DNA of 64,000 bases from Symbiodinium natans (Eukaryota > Sar > Dinophyceae > Suessiales > Symbiodiniaceae), in assembly GCA_905221605.1 (NCBI GenBank), contig CAJNDS010002218.1, positions 322,501-386,500 on the forward strand. Reading direction: 5' to 3'. The notes beneath the pieces are model-generated. The model saw nothing but the letters and a program-made list of their open reading frames with translations, did no database searches and was not told where the DNA came from. Each line of letters opens with the position of its first letter. The stretch's first letter is position 1. The translations under genes were made by a program, and so were the position numbers. Shown one piece after another: positions 22,127 to 33,642 of this stretch.

Positions 22127-23410
22127 GCAGTCGGGAGAGAAGACCCAGTCCGTGGCATGCTGCCGCAAGGCTGAGGGCTCCTCGAGGTGCAGAGCGCCTT
22201 CAAGATCTGAACAGCAACCATCGTTCAGGGTTTAGGGGGGTTTAGGGTTTAGGGTTTAGGGTTTAGGGTTTAGGGTTTAGGGTTTAGGGTTTGTGGTTTG
22301 TGGTTTGTGGGGTTTAGGGGTTTAGGGGTTGAGGGGTCTAGGGGTTGAGGGGTTGAGGGGTTGAGGGGTTGAGGGGTTGAGGGGTTTGGGGGTTTGGGGG
22401 TTTGGGGGTTTAGGGTTCAGGGGTTTAGGGAAGCTTTGACCCCATAAGCCAAGCTTACAAGCCGTTGACAGCCGGGCAAAGCCAGAGTTCCAAGCCCCGA
22501 ATCCTGGCCCCGAGGCCTGAATGATAGATGCCAACAAAGCCCCCCACGACCTTCCCTAAACGTAAACCCTAAACCCTAAACCCTAAGCCCTAAACCCTAA
22601 ACCCTAAACCCTAAACCCCAAACCCTAAACGATGGCTGAAAAGGGCAGAGCCGGGGCTCTGATTCTGAGATTTGGGGTTTAGGGTTTAGGGGACTGATTT
22701 TCGTCACGGAGATCGTTTGGAGCGCGATGGGCAGTACTTCACGGTCATTGGAGTGAAGCTGAATGAAGAGGGCAGACCGCGAATGTACACCCAAGCGGAC
22801 GAAGGTGCTGGAGCAGCTTTCCGTGAAGGTGACTACTCACAATTTCGCAAGGTGGGCACTTTGAAAGTGACTCCAGCGGAGGCAAGGTCGACTGCCTCAT
22901 CTGAGCAGTACTTGCTCAGTCAGATGAGAAACGCAGGTTGGACTTGTCTGGTCGCAAGAAGGTCGCAAAGATGAGGCAGCTGCCAAAACGAAATGGCTCT
23001 GGAGAGCACAGCAGTACTCGTACAAGTAATCCTCCTTCTGGCCACCTCGAATTGCAGCCTGATGTCCCTGTCAAGCTGCAGCAGAACAAAAGAGTTCTGG
23101 TGGCAATGGAGCGCAGCCCCTCAGAGTTGACTGTCATGTCCGCTTTGTCAGACGGGGTCCAGAACCAAGAGAACTTGGCCCGCTCGGAGCTTTGGATTGC
23201 ACCTTCCCCTATCCAGTTCGCACGTGCTCCCATCTTCAGAGAGCCTGCGACATCCGACCCGAGGTGTGCTTCAAGCTTACCAATGTGCCAGGCCTCCAGC
23301 ACGGCGCGCAAGTTCAAGACGGAAATGGGAGAACATTCTCAGTTGTCGGCGCAGCTTATCATCGTGGTCGTCCACGGATCGCAAACAACGGCCACCTTGT
23401 AGGTGCTGCT
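22127..23410 (+). CDS. Multi-exon gene with a repeated DG(x)xFxV(x)G...GRPR module (function unknown)
   Basis: Candidate exons: 22127-22232 (encodes QSGEKTQSVACCRKAEGSS, between opposite telomeric arrays), about 22688-22930, about 22940-23170 and about 23235-23400. The second contains RDGQYFTVIGV...EEGRPRMY and the fourth NGRTFSVVGA...RGRPRI, clearly two versions of one ~20-residue module. I do not recognise the module as a named domain. The exon frames differ, so introns are required, but exact junctions could not be fixed. No start or stop assigned. Confidence 0.45.
22218..22435 (+). repeat. TTTAGGG array with TTTGTGG and GGGGTTGA variants
   Basis: Perfect TTTAGGG units (22245-22295) are followed by TTTGTGG and then GGGGTTGA/GGGGTTTG octamers. 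It faces the CCCTAAA array at 21940-22105 head to head, with the exon-like island 22127-22232 between. Confidence 0.93.
22560..22687. repeat. Mixed-orientation telomeric patch
   Basis: CCCTAAA units (22565-22630), a short unique island, then TTTAGGG units (22670-22687) directly abutting the exon encoding TDFRHGDRLERDGQYF. Confidence 0.9.
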
Positions 23411-24385
23411 GATCATTGTTGCGTGACGACTTGCATGTGCAGCATCTTGCCCAGAAATGCGTCAGCAGAGTATAGTTCGTGTGCCGCTTGTTGACCTTTG
23501 GCCTTAAGACAACGCGCAGGTCGTAGCTTGCAGTGTCTCGACTCATCATGTTAGCCTGGGTGCAAGTCCGTTGGTGTGGCTCAAGTTGCGGCACAAAATA
23601 GCCACTGTCGCTATTCTCGCTATTCGCATTTTCCCAGTCCTAGAGACCCTGCACGAAGCATCGCTCCAGCAACTCCCGGGAGCTTCGCACTCAGTTGCAT
23701 AGATCTGGCAAAAGCCTACAGTTCTCGGAAGCAGAATGGCATGGATTGGCATGGATCTTGCATTGTCTGACTTGATGATCCCTCCACAGCACCGGACACA
23801 ACTGATTGAGATTGTGCAAACGATTATCTGACACCTACAGGGGGGTAGTCGGCCGCTTTCTGCACTGCCCCGCGATGCCGACGGTGTTTCCCGAAGCGGT
23901 GGAGCTGCCACCGCCTCGGGGATAAGACTTTTTTCATGGCTGTGAGTTGGGGGGGGGTTCACGGCTCTCTGGCTCTTCGGGCTTTTTAAGTTTAGAGTTT
24001 AGGGCTTTCAGGGGGCTGAAGAGGTGCAAAGCCGTATGCACAAAGGGTTTTGCAGAAGTGATGCCTGTGTGAGACCTCGCCCGAGGCCCAATGGCCCGCT
24101 GCGGGTGAGCCAGCTTGCCCTGCTCCAGGAGGCCTTCTCATCGCTCCAACAGCGCGCGCCGTGTGAGCGTCATCTCTTTGGGGGTGTTTCGGGATTCCGG
24201 GAGTCAAGGGCTGTCTTCTTGCTTGGGGAGCACCGGGCGGTGCCCAGCAAAATCTCAAGCCTGCTCTGGGTCAGGGCTACGCTGCGGGCCGGGCGTCGGT
24301 GGCTGCGGCAGCTGGCACAGCTGCGGGCAGAGACCACCCTCTGGTGGGATCACATGGGATCGCTTCGGCCTGTAGAGAGAACTCC
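23411..24385. other. Unassigned stretch
   Basis: Small open frames on both strands and a single TTTAGAGTTTAGGG remnant near 23990-24003. No family recognised. Confidence 0.5.
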
Positions 24386-24494
24386 TGTCAGACATGCGGG
24401 AGGCCTTCACCGACCTGTTGTTCGCCGTGGTTCTGCCCATCGCTCTCATGGCGATCTTTTGGTACTTCAAGCCGAAGGCATTTCAGGGACGCAC
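24380..24494 (+). other. Candidate exon with one membrane helix
   Basis: After TGTAG the plus frame encodes RELLSDMREAFTDLLFAVV continuing into LPIALMAIFWYFKPKAF, one clear hydrophobic helix with flanking charges. An in-frame TAG just upstream suggests an acceptor at CCTGTAG|AGAG. Product unknown. Confidence 0.35.
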
Positions 24495-24535
24495 TCATGC
24501 TTCCCATCACATGTTTGTCACTCCGTCTTGCTGTG

Positions 24536-24645
24536 CTCTGCTACGTCCTGCTACGTCCCGCTACGTCCTGCCACGTCCCGCTACGTCCTACTTCGTCCTG
24601 CTTCGTCCTACTTCATCCTACTTCGTTTTACCTCGTCCTTGTTCA
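24536..24645 (+). repeat. (GCTACGTCCY)n minisatellite
   Basis: Roughly ten imperfect 10-11 bp units of the type CTGCTACGTCC/CTACTTCGTCC. It is open in all three plus frames (Leu/Arg/Pro/Ser-rich), so the apparent ORFs here should not be trusted. Confidence 0.85.
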
Positions 24646-25559
24646 TCTTCTTCGCTTCAGAACACACGTCCAACACCAAGGAGGGCTTGGCGGTGTCGCT
24701 CTTCAAGCATCCGTGCAAGTCAGTGGTTCATGTTGGTTTGATATGCTCAGTTTCCTCGACAGTGCCAGGCAAGTCGTGTTGCCCGTTGGGGCATGTGGCA
24801 GATACTTTGTGAGTTCATCTGCACGTGCTCAGCGTCAAAACAAGCAGTAGCAAGCTGGCGAGGGTTGGGACGGGGGCTCTGCAGCAAGAAGACAACAAAA
24901 CATTCCGGAAACGGTAGGAACAGGCAAGAAATGCACCACCAGGCAATGCACCAACAGCTTCGTCGCCCCTTGTGTCACTCAACGGAAGACGGGACGATGG
25001 CAGTAACACGGGAAGAATGAAACAAACTCCTCGGTGTGACCCTTCTTTCAGGAGTCGCAGAGGATGGCCCGGGGCCAAGCTCTCCTTGATGTCCACAAGC
25101 TGACATCAAAGACGTGTGCCCGAGGGCGACGACGATGCCATCGAGCTTGAGGAGGGATTCCTTCTGGCGCGGCCCTCGGGGCAAAGCACCGTGGAGCATT
25201 CCGGGAGCATGTCTCCTGTAGCGCACCCCGGACCCCCGGTGATGTAGAGGTGGATGGACGTCCAGGCCCCCTTCCACAGGCGCTGCCCTTTTCCCTCAAG
25301 CCTCAACCCGCGCTTCCCGCTAAACCCTTCGGCTGAATGTGTGGAGAGAACCCTTTCACGTGCATGTGGCGGTCCAGTTTACGTAAATGCTTGCGCCCCA
25401 CAAGCAAACCCTAGGGTAGACCAGTGGGAGAGCGCATCAGAACGCTGTCCTCCTCCCTGGCCCCAGCTTCTGAGCGGCATGTTTCTATTTTTGGAAGGAT
25501 GAGGTTGAGGGCCCGCAGCCCAAACTTGCCCACCCCCCCAAAAGCAAGGGTGGTAGGAC

Positions 25560-26007
25560 ACCGTGTCGGACGCGCGGGAGGCTTCTCCTTTGGCCTTGGA
25601 GCTGCCTCGGGTGCCGCTGGAAGCCGCGTCCGCGGTGTCCCCGGCGTCCCTGGCATCCTCGGAGTCTCCGGCGTCCCCGGCGTCTCCTGCGGTCCCTGCG
25701 CTGGCGTTGCAGGCGGAGGCTTGATGCCAGTGGACTCAGAGCCAGGTTATATTTTCTGGGGGGTTTTGTGGGGTCTGATGTTCAGGTGCAGGAGGGCACG
25801 CCGGGCACGTTGATCATCGGGGATGACCTGGAGGGGCAGGCGCCGGAGCATATGCCGAAGCACGCACAGAGCATCACAGAGCGCCATTGCTTACCGGAGG
25901 TCGACTGGGCCCCCAGTGCTGGAGACCCTCCTGCCAGAGGGCTCCTGGTGCAGGCCCATCCTATGGGCCTCACTTCCTTAATTAACAAAAGCCTCTGTGG
26001 TGATTGA
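25560..26007 (+). CDS. Candidate exons of an unknown acidic, Ser/Ala/Pro-rich protein
   Basis: The frame at about 25560-25725 encodes a low-complexity Ala/Ser/Pro region (DTVSDAREASPLALELPR and following). The frame at about 25785-26007 encodes VQEGTPGTLIIGDDLEGQ and EHMPKHAQSITERHCLPEVD, ending NKSLCGD-stop. The second part has balanced composition and looks coding. They lie in different frames, so an intron between them is assumed. Family unknown. Confidence 0.4.
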
Positions 26008-26026
26008 GGCGCCGCCCCGGCGCCTC
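26006..26026 (+). promoter_or_regulatory. Perfect GC stem-loop at a stop codon
   Basis: GAGGCGCC-GCCCC-GGCGCCTC, an 8-bp perfect stem with a 5-base loop, overlaps the TGA that ends the open frame at 26007. It could act in RNA 3' processing or stability, or be chance; no function is established. Confidence 0.5.
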
Positions 26027-26029
26027 TAT

Positions 26030-27834
26030 CTCAGCACGGAGGACCCGGCGAGTAGTGTAGCTCAGGAAGCTTTTGGTCTGCAACTGTGACGCGTGCGTGT
26101 TTCTCGAGATGTTTGGACGCTGTTCTTGTCGAGTGTGTGACGTCTCCGCAGGCGTGGAGATCTTTCACGTTCTTCAGCCGGCACTACGAATCCAGAGTCC
26201 AGCGAGCAGTGCGAGGAGGCGCCAGTGTACGGCTGGATTCGAGGTTCTGCATTCTGTTTGGCGGGATGTGTTGTGCGATTTTGTGCGTGTTTTGGTGTGT
26301 TGTGTGTGTGTTTCCCAGGAGCCGTTGGCAACTCCATTGTCTGAAGGCCGCACGGCATGGTAGGGTGTTGGGAAATCGGTAAGGCTGGACTTGTTGCGGG
26401 CTTCGCGTTGACATGTGCTGTGGCGCTCTAAGTCACTTGCGGCCCAAGCAACTGTGTCCTAGGGACTGAGGATGCCGAATATAGACTCAAAAGAGGTCCA
26501 TTTCCCAACTTGGCACATCCCCAAAGAGGACCCTGCAGTGTCGATGGTCATGCCATCAGCCCTTTTTGTGACTCTCATAGGAGCGTGTGACGGTTAGCTG
26601 TCAGCGGTGGAGGACACTCGGGCCGCAATACGCGGCTCACGTCAAGGACCAGAAGAGGCGCAGGGGGCATGAAATCCACTCCGTTTTGAGCGCAGGCGAG
26701 ATGTTGCGGGGCGCATGGGCCGCAGCTCACCATCTTTGGTGACAAAGTTGTTTCCGAAGGCGCTGCACGTGGTGGAGTTCCCCTGGAGCCCTCTTTCGCA
26801 GGGGTCGGGTGCTAAGACCCAATCGAGACTCGAGCTGCAGCCTTGAGGAATCAATAGGGGACTTATAGGAGCTTGCAGCTGCCTTTGGCACCTGTCACAC
26901 CTTGTTCGCCCCAAGGCATCCATGAGATGCCAGGAGTGAGGGGCCGACCGACCCGAAGGCAACGAGCATCTCGACTGTGCACTGTCTGGCAGCTTCGGGG
27001 GCTTCGTGGCAAGTCCCATAAAATGCCCCGCAACGCCGCAAAAAGCATCCTCAAAAGGACGTGCTCTTATCCCATCCCCTGTGCCCTTTTTCCGCATAGG
27101 TTTCCGGAAATAAGGGATCCCGAACATAGTCCCCCAAATAGTAGGATCCCCCCAATAAGGTACCCCAAAATTTCGGAAACCCCCGTAGTACTTGTGGCCG
27201 AAGTGGGACCTTGCCATGGAATGTCCGAAGCGCCCTGCCGAACCATGCGATGCCTCCACCAAAGCTGCAAAGAGGCCCCCGTGGTCACGTCATGTGTCCA
27301 GCAGGTATTTCCTAAGTTCAGGGGCAGCCTTAGATATCCCCATAAAAACGCCTGTGTTTCTTACACTCGTTTGCCCATCGCGATTTTGGAGGACGCCAAA
27401 AATCACAGAGGCCCTCAGCCCTACTGTTAGTCTAAGGGGGAACATCCCAAGACATAGGGATCAGCGTCTATGTTTCGCCCCAAAGTCTTTGAAACAACTC
27501 TGTGCACAGTGATCGCGTACCACCAGCAGGCTGCACGCCCGCTTCGGCTCAAGGGTTGAGTGCTGTACATCTAAAACGTGAGAATGCAGTAAGAGGATGG
27601 TATTAACCATGAATAAACAAAGAATAACAGTTGAACATGTTGTGTCAATGAGAGGGGCAGGGGGGATTGAGCTTCCGCGTCTAGCAATATCTGCCAGTCA
27701 CAGCAATGCCACCTACGTGACGGATCTGCCACCTTCAAAACGAGGCGAGGTGACTAAGGTTGAGGGCGCGTGTGAATGGGCAACATGTAGGTCGCTGCTT
27801 TTTGAGGCATCAGGTGAAGTCATTGGTTCTATGG
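26030..27834. other. Unassigned stretch with one short transposon-like element
   Basis: Apart from the 81-bp element at 27100-27180 and a partial related end near 27420-27450 (CTGTTAGTCTAAGGGGGAAC), nothing recognisable. The 206-codon minus-strand open frame at 26642-27262 runs across the element and has no family signature. Confidence 0.5.
27100..27180. mobile_element. 81-bp short inverted-repeat element, copy 1
   Basis: The ends GTTTCCGGAAATAAGGG and CCCCAAAATTTCGGAAAC are imperfect inverted repeats. The core ATAGTCCCCCAAATAGTAGGA is shared with copies at 33010, 37084 and 30257. Too short to encode anything, so MITE-like. The same length, 81 bp, recurs in two other copies. Confidence 0.7.
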
Positions 27835-29105
27835 GTTTAATTAGGGTTTAGGGTTTAGGGTTTAGGGTTCAGGATTTAGGGATCATATCCCCAAAGCGAC
27901 AGGCGGCTTTGCCGCCATGAATCCTAGTTTGCATGTCATCAGGCTCGCACCACGTTGGGGGGAAAGTGCGCGCGCTTCAGGACATGCAGCCCGTCGCACG
28001 TCGAGATCAACATGGCCCATGCGAGCAGAGCCAGGTGCCCTAAACCTTAAACCCTAAACCCTAGACCCTAAACTTTTAAATCCTAAACCCTAAGCCCTGA
28101 ACCCCAAACCCCAAACCCTAAACTCGAAACCCTAAACCCTAAGCCAGCCTGCCACGCTTGCTTGCAAAAGTTTGCGATTCTTGTGAAGTATAGTGTAAAG
28201 GCAAAAGCGCCCTAGCAAATCCTGCGTAGGTTCCGGACCTGACGATCTGCAGCCCAGAATCAATCACTGACGACAGCCTTGAACAAAGAACACCAAGATT
28301 TGCAACTAGGGGTTTAGGGTTTAGGGTATAGGGTTTAGGGTTTAGGGTGTAGGGTTTAGGGTTTAGGGTTCAGGGTTTAGGGTTTAGTGCTGCTGTAGAT
28401 TCCAACTCAGATTCTTTTTTGCGGATGCCACATAACAACCCCCACCAAGCTGGCACGAAGGCAGCTTGAACATGAGGGAGCATGGATCCAAAAAGTAGTT
28501 CCCTTTAAGGATTCCTACAAATGACCCAATATAGTAGGGTTTTCAGGGTTAGGGTTTAGGGTTTAGGGTTGAGGGTTTAGGGTTTAGGGTTTAGGGTTTA
28601 GAGTTGTGTAGGGTACCGAACACAAGACTTGCGACGTCAAAGAGGGTTTAGAGTTTAGGGTTTAGGGTTTAGGGTAAAAATCCAGAGCCATTCTCCAAAT
28701 CAGAGAACGTAGATTCCCGCAACCGAAGAGGCGTGAAGGGCTGTCAAAAAGGAGAAACTACTCTAAGCCCTAAACCCTAAACCCTAAACCCTAAACCTAA
28801 ACCCTAAACCCTAAACCCTAAACCCTAAACCCTAAACCCTAAACCCTAAACCCTAAAGCCTAAAGCCTAAAGCCTAAACCCTAAACCCTAAACCCTAAAC
28901 CCTGAACCCTAAACCTAAACCCTAAGCCCCAAACCCGAAACCCGAAGCCCGAAGCCCGAAACCCTAAACCCTCAACCCTAAACCCTGCTCCCAAACCCTT
29001 CTCCTTTTGGCAGGCCCCCGCGTATTCCGAGCCCTGGCACTCGACGGAGACCCTGCTACTCACTCCGAAGGAGCCTGGGTGTTTAGGGTTTAGGGTTTAG
29101 GGTTT
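27835..29105. repeat. Telomeric repeat cluster, both orientations, with islands
   Basis: G-rich blocks 27838-27880, 28308-28390, 28540-28610, 28640-28675 and 29080-29105; C-rich blocks 28037-28145 and 28765-28990 (about 25 units). The islands 27900-28034, 28150-28307, 28395-28535 and 28990-29078 are unique. The island 27917-28034 is open on both strands (plus with ATG and CCAG|GTGCCC; minus ending HFPPNVVRA-stop), so its coding strand is undecided. Confidence 0.9.
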
Positions 29106-29639
29106 ATGGGGCTTCGGGTTCGACTCACTCCAAAAAGGAGCGTCCAGCAGTTCTTATCGCAGAGAAGATTACGTTCCCCGGCGAGATCAAGGCGAATTCC
29201 AACTGTTCGTGCTGGGTGTCCTTCCCCGGCAAGTTCAAAGCTGGTTGGGATGCACTTACCACCGCCCGCGACGAGGATTCCGTGGCGTGTGTCTTCCTCA
29301 CAACGAAGCTTGGGTGTGCTTAGAAGGCATTTGCTGAGGTGCTGGTCTAAAGTCCAAGAAGTCAAGTCCAAGCACGCGTAATATAACCTTTGGAAACCTT
29401 AGAGCCTGTGCCATTCCAGAGCTCAAGACGCTCAGCCTAGGCCGGAAACCGGTCGTGGCCTCGGCATGTTGTCCCCATTGCGGTTGTGAGCTGTGCGTTC
29501 TCGGCCTCCTGTAGCCCGCCAAAACCAACCTATTGACAAAGTTGAACGTGGGTCGCACTTGCTTGGGGTCCAGTTGTGTGCATCTTTCATGGCTACCGGC
29601 CTTGCCTATGACAGAGCTACGGACAGTTCCGTTGCAGTG

Positions 29640-32512
29640 CGCAGGTTTCGGAGTTCATGCGCAAGACCACCAGAAGCTCGGCAACAAGTGTTACTGCTAT
29701 CGCTTGTATGGAGAGGAGAAGGAGTGGGGCTGTTGGTGGTACAAACGTTGGCTCGAGAACGTGCGCAAAGCGGTCGAGAAGGGGCAGCGCCTCAAGGCCG
29801 TCTTTTTCCCCGGCCAAGTGGGGGAGGGCAAGGTCTCCATGGACAAGCTTGCAACGTCGAACCTTTGGAATGGCGTCGGCCTGGGAGGCTCTCAAAAAGT
29901 GGAGCTTGCCACGCTGGATGAGGAGGGCTGGGAGTATGATGAGGTGGACGTGATGTGCTTCCTGGCAGACAGCTTCAAAGTAGGCAGCCTGGTGGATGCG
30001 CTGCATCCCAAGAGTGGGTCTTGGCTGCGCGCCAAAGTTCTGGAGGAGGCCGCTTATACCCTAACCCTAAACCCTAAACCCTAAACCCTAAACCCTAAAC
30101 CCTAAACCCTAAACCCTAAACCCTCACAGTCGGAGGTCGAAGCTGACGTCATTGGCGAAGCTCCGGTCTGGCAGCTTTGTTGTGCCAAGACTGGTGAGAG
30201 GTGGGGGTTTCCGAAATTAGGGTTTAGGGTATAGGGTTGAGGGTTTAGGGTTTAGGGTTTCCGAAACTTGGGGGGGTACCTTATTGGGGTCCTTCTTGTA
30301 TGGGAATCCTACTACCGGGGGGCCTTTTTGGGGTCCCCTAAACCCTAAACCTTAAACCCTAAACCCTAAACCCGAAACCCTAAACCCTAAATCCTAAACC
30401 CTCAACCCTAAACCCTAAACCCTAAACCCTAAACCCTAAACCCTAAAACTATCCCCCACATGAATTTTCGTCTACTCCCAGGTTTGTTTCCACGCACATC
30501 TGCGACACGCACGTGGCCGTGCAGGAGCTTTTGGACCATGTTGGTCCGGAACTCAAGAGGTTTAGGGTTTAGGGCTTCGGGTTTAGGGTTTAGGGCTTAG
30601 GGTTGAGGGGTTAGGGTTTAGGGGGTCCTGCGGAGCAGCGCTGCAGTCTAGAACGTGATGTGGCTGAGGCAAGAAGAAGCTTGTGGAGTTACTCTCTGGG
30701 TGTTTGGACAACCGCATCGCCAACTGCGAGGTATGTAGACTTCCAACAGGAGTTTCCGCTCTGAATCTGCGACTGGAGATTTCCGATATTGCTTCGCTGC
30801 AGATGCTTCGAGACAGTACGCTGAATGGCACCTTGGAGGAAAGCATGAATGCTGCCATAAAGAAAGAGCTCAACGGCGATTCTTGCCAACTTCAGATAGA
30901 CTGCACCCGCTTCTTGGAGTTGTACGAAGACGTGGTCTTGTGCTTAACGACGCTGACGGAGCAACAGCAACGTATCGTACAAGATCTGGCCAAGCACAAG
31001 GCTGTGCTCTTGAGGGCCCCTGCGGGTGCAGGGAAGACCTTTGTCACGGTACAGCGTGTGCTGGAGACTCTGCGCAAGCCCTCCGCCACGGTGCTGTTCG
31101 TGAGTCCTACTCGCGCGCTTGGATACCATTTCATCAATTGGCTGGCCATGCGCCTGTCCGCTCCTGGTAGGGAGGAGTCCCTGGACTTTATTAAGGATGT
31201 GTTGCCACGCTTGGTCATGCTCCACGAGCCCTTTGACACGCCTTACACCCCCATCATCCAAGAGGGACGAATCGAATACAGCCTAGCAACTAACGCAACC
31301 AAGTTTGCATTGGCTGTTGTCGATGAAGGCCACAATCTCTTTGGAGCTGGCTGCAGCAAGGTTGCGCTGGAAGATCAGCTGGATGAAACGACCGAAGGCG
31401 CATCCATGAGGCTGGCTTTCATTGAGCTGCACATGAACATCGAGGAGCTGCTGGTTTTGGCCGACGAGTCGCAATCGGATGCTGCGGACCACACATTCCC
31501 CGAGTTCTTGTATCATGCAAGATTGACACAAGTGGTTCGCTCCACAAAGCGCGTTGTGCAAGGGGCAGCCTCTTTTCGCTGGAGCCCGTGCCCGGATGAA
31601 CGGCTTCGCGCCATCGCCACGGACGGGCCGCCATTGCAGTCCTTTCTGTTCGAGGCCGCCGAGCACAAGACCCTTGCCGAGCAATACGCAGAACAGACCA
31701 TGCGGGCCTTGCAGCAGATCGCGCAGCGCTACGCCGGGCTTGGCTGGCACCGTCGGCTCGCTTTGCTTGTGCCCAACGAGCAGTTCAGAGCTGGATTGTG
31801 GAAGTCGCTGGGCAAGCGACTGAAGGATGAGTATCCTCAGAAGAATCTCGGCCTTGTGTCCTTTGCTGAGTCTTTGCGAAACTTGCCGGAGCGGCTGCAT
31901 GCCTTCACCTGGGCGCCGGAGAAGAGAAGAGAGCAGATTGTACTGGACACGGTCAACAATGCGGATGGTCTGGAGATGCTCATGGTTGTTTGCATCGGCC
32001 TTGATGACAAGATCCTGGATGATGGCGAAGGTGACCCGCAGACGACTTTCAAGAGCTGCTCTCAGTTGTACAAGGCGTTCACTCGGGCACAATTCCTGGC
32101 GATGGTGGTGCAACATCACGTTCCACATGGTTGGCTGGAATTTCTGGCTACAGTACAGTTTGACGCAGGCCTCCCACCTCAAGACGATGTGGATGGCAGC
32201 CCGCAAGCGGCAGAGATCCAGAGGAGAGCGCTGCTCCGCATCCAGAACATGGTTTTCAGCAATGCTTTGGCCGGCCCTCGCACGGACCGAGATGAAAAGC
32301 AAGCCCAGAAGTCATCCTTGCTGAGGGCCTCTGCTTGGTTGAGTCAAGAACTTTGCCAGTGCTGCCCGTGGAGTACTTCGAGCACTCCGAGCACTTCGAC
32401 CAGCCGACCTGAACCTCGTTCTGGAGTCTGGGACACCAGGAGCAACGACATCAGGCGCGTGATTCGGCCTTTCTTTCAACCAGTGCAGGCTGAGGCAGGG
32501 CCTGTTTTCTGA
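29640..32512 (+). CDS. P-loop NTPase / SF1 helicase-like protein with upstream exons
   Basis: The main exon runs from about 30675 to 32512 (609 codons from a GTG at 30683; an in-frame TGA at 30665 shows it begins at an acceptor). Counting from 30683: Walker A APAGAGKT (112-119), VSPTRAL (140-146), Walker B-like VVDEGH (212-217), DESQS (261-265), and LYKAFTRAQ near 462, which resembles UvrD/Rep motif VI. This matches a dinoflagellate-expanded SF1-like ATPase family; substrate unknown. Upstream islands likely belong to it: 29640-30055 (ends LVDALHPKSGSWLRAKVLEE), ~30130-30190 (SEVEADVIGEAPVWQL) and ~30482-30558 (FVSTHICDTHVAVQELLDHV), all separated by telomeric arrays. No ATG start was identified. 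Confidence 0.75.
30056..30127 (-). repeat. CCCTAAA array between two exons of the NTPase gene
   Basis: Nine or ten CCCTAAA units immediately follow the codons for LRAKVLEEAA and are followed by CCCTCACAG, a plausible acceptor. It probably forms nearly all of one intron. Confidence 0.85.
30257..30344 (-). mobile_element. Short inverted-repeat element, truncated copy fused to telomeric repeat
   Basis: GTTTCCGAAACTTGGGGG begins the element, and GGTACCTTATTGGGGTCC plus GGGAATCCTACTA match the reverse complement of the core of the 81-bp family. The other end runs into a CCCTAAA array at 30339-30455 and the terminal inverted repeat is lost. Confidence 0.6.
30339..30455 (-). repeat. CCCTAAA array in the NTPase gene
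   Basis: About 16 units with a few CCCGAAA/CCCTCAA variants, followed by a short unique lead (TCCCCCACATGAATTTTCG) and then the exon at about 30482. Confidence 0.9.
30559..30628 (+). repeat. TTTAGGG intron-like array in the NTPase gene
   Basis: The exon encoding ...ELK ends CTCAAGAG and meets GGTTTAGGG directly, so the telomeric unit itself supplies the GT. The array ends near 30628 before a short unique segment and the main exon. Confidence 0.85.
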
Positions 32513-32875
32513 AGTGCTTGCAGGGGTCATCATTAAACTTCGAGCGTGTGGGGGCATGTTGTAGTCCTGGCACTTGCTGGCCACGGCAATGTCGATGGAT
32601 CACCTGCAAGTCCAGAATGAACAACGTGTGGGTGGCAGTCAAATCACTGCACAGTCTCTAGCATACTTCAGAAACAAGACACGCCATGTCGGCATATCGG
32701 CGTATCGGCCTAGTGGGTATCAGGGGTAACCCTAAACCCTAAATCCCACACCCTAAATCCTAAACCCCAAACACAGCCGTGGGGCGTCCCATCAGAGGAC
32801 GGCACTGTTGGTGCCAGCGTCATCCACGACCCCCTCAAGGCCTGGCCTCAAACAGGAGGATCCGAAGTCGTACTT

Positions 32876-32998
32876 GGAGGTTCATGGTACTTATTTTCCC
32901 AACTATAAGTGTACTTACCACTGTACTTATCACCATATTAGGCACTTAAGGGGCTTATAAGTACGGTTATGATTGGTGAATAAGTACGATGAACCTCC
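32876..32998. mobile_element. 123-bp short inverted-repeat element (GGAGGTTCAT ends)
   Basis: The ends GGAGGTTCATGGTACTTATT and its near-perfect inverse AATAAGTACGATGAACCTCC enclose AT-rich sequence with repeated GTACTTA/TAAGTAC motifs. It sits 11 bp from the 81-bp element at 33010. A diverged fragment occurs at 4684-4740. Confidence 0.72.
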
Positions 32999-33009
32999 CA
33001 ATAAGGGGG

Positions 33010-33090
33010 GTTTACGAGAATAAAGGGATAGTCCCCCAAACAGTAGAAGTATAACAAGGATTCCAATAAGGGACCCCTAATTTCGTAAAC
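33010..33090. mobile_element. 81-bp short inverted-repeat element, copy 2
   Basis: Ends GTTTACGAGAATAAAGGG and CCCCTAATTTCGTAAAC; core ATAGTCCCCCAAACAGTAGA. Same length and core as 27100-27180, with diverged ends. A partial related sequence (GACCCTAATTTAGAGAATTC) follows immediately. Confidence 0.75.
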
Positions 33091-33642
33091 GTGACCCCAA
33101 AAGGGACCCTAATTTAGAGAATTCCCCATAGAAGAGAAACAAAGACCAGTCTGATGGCAATTGTGGCCGTTCCTTGTGCGCGAGCGTGTCTTTGTAGCTT
33201 GCGGGACTACAATGTCAGTAGCAATATGGGCAGTTCTTGGCGACCTTGTCTAGCAGCTAAGGTACTAGTTTGAGACTCTCCCTTCGTGTGTGTGAACCAG
33301 GGCTGAGAATGCCAACTTGCGAAAGCTTGCAACATTCGGGCTGAGAACGTGGTTTGATTGTAGATGCACAGTTGCAAACAAGCGTCTTCACCGTCCCTGC
33401 TTCATTCACATGCAGTGGGCGCTATCACGTCACCGACATATTCTGATTCCAAGCACTTCGTAGGAAGACCCGGAACCCCAAACCCTAAACCCTAAACCCC
33501 AAACCCTAAACCCTAAACCCCAAACCCTAAACCCTAAACCCTAAACCCTGAACAGTTGCAAGCTTCAGGATTCTCTGCCGCCCACGGCCGATGGTGGAAC
33601 CGGCATGGGTTTAGTCACAGGGCCTGGGAAGTGAGCGCGCTG

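Noticed and set aside
26642-27262. 206-codon minus-strand ORF
   Set aside because: It runs straight through the 81-bp inverted-repeat element and has no domain or conserved composition.
31283-32302. 339-codon minus-strand frame opposite the P-loop NTPase
   Set aside because: The sense strand has clear Walker and helicase motifs; the antisense product has none.
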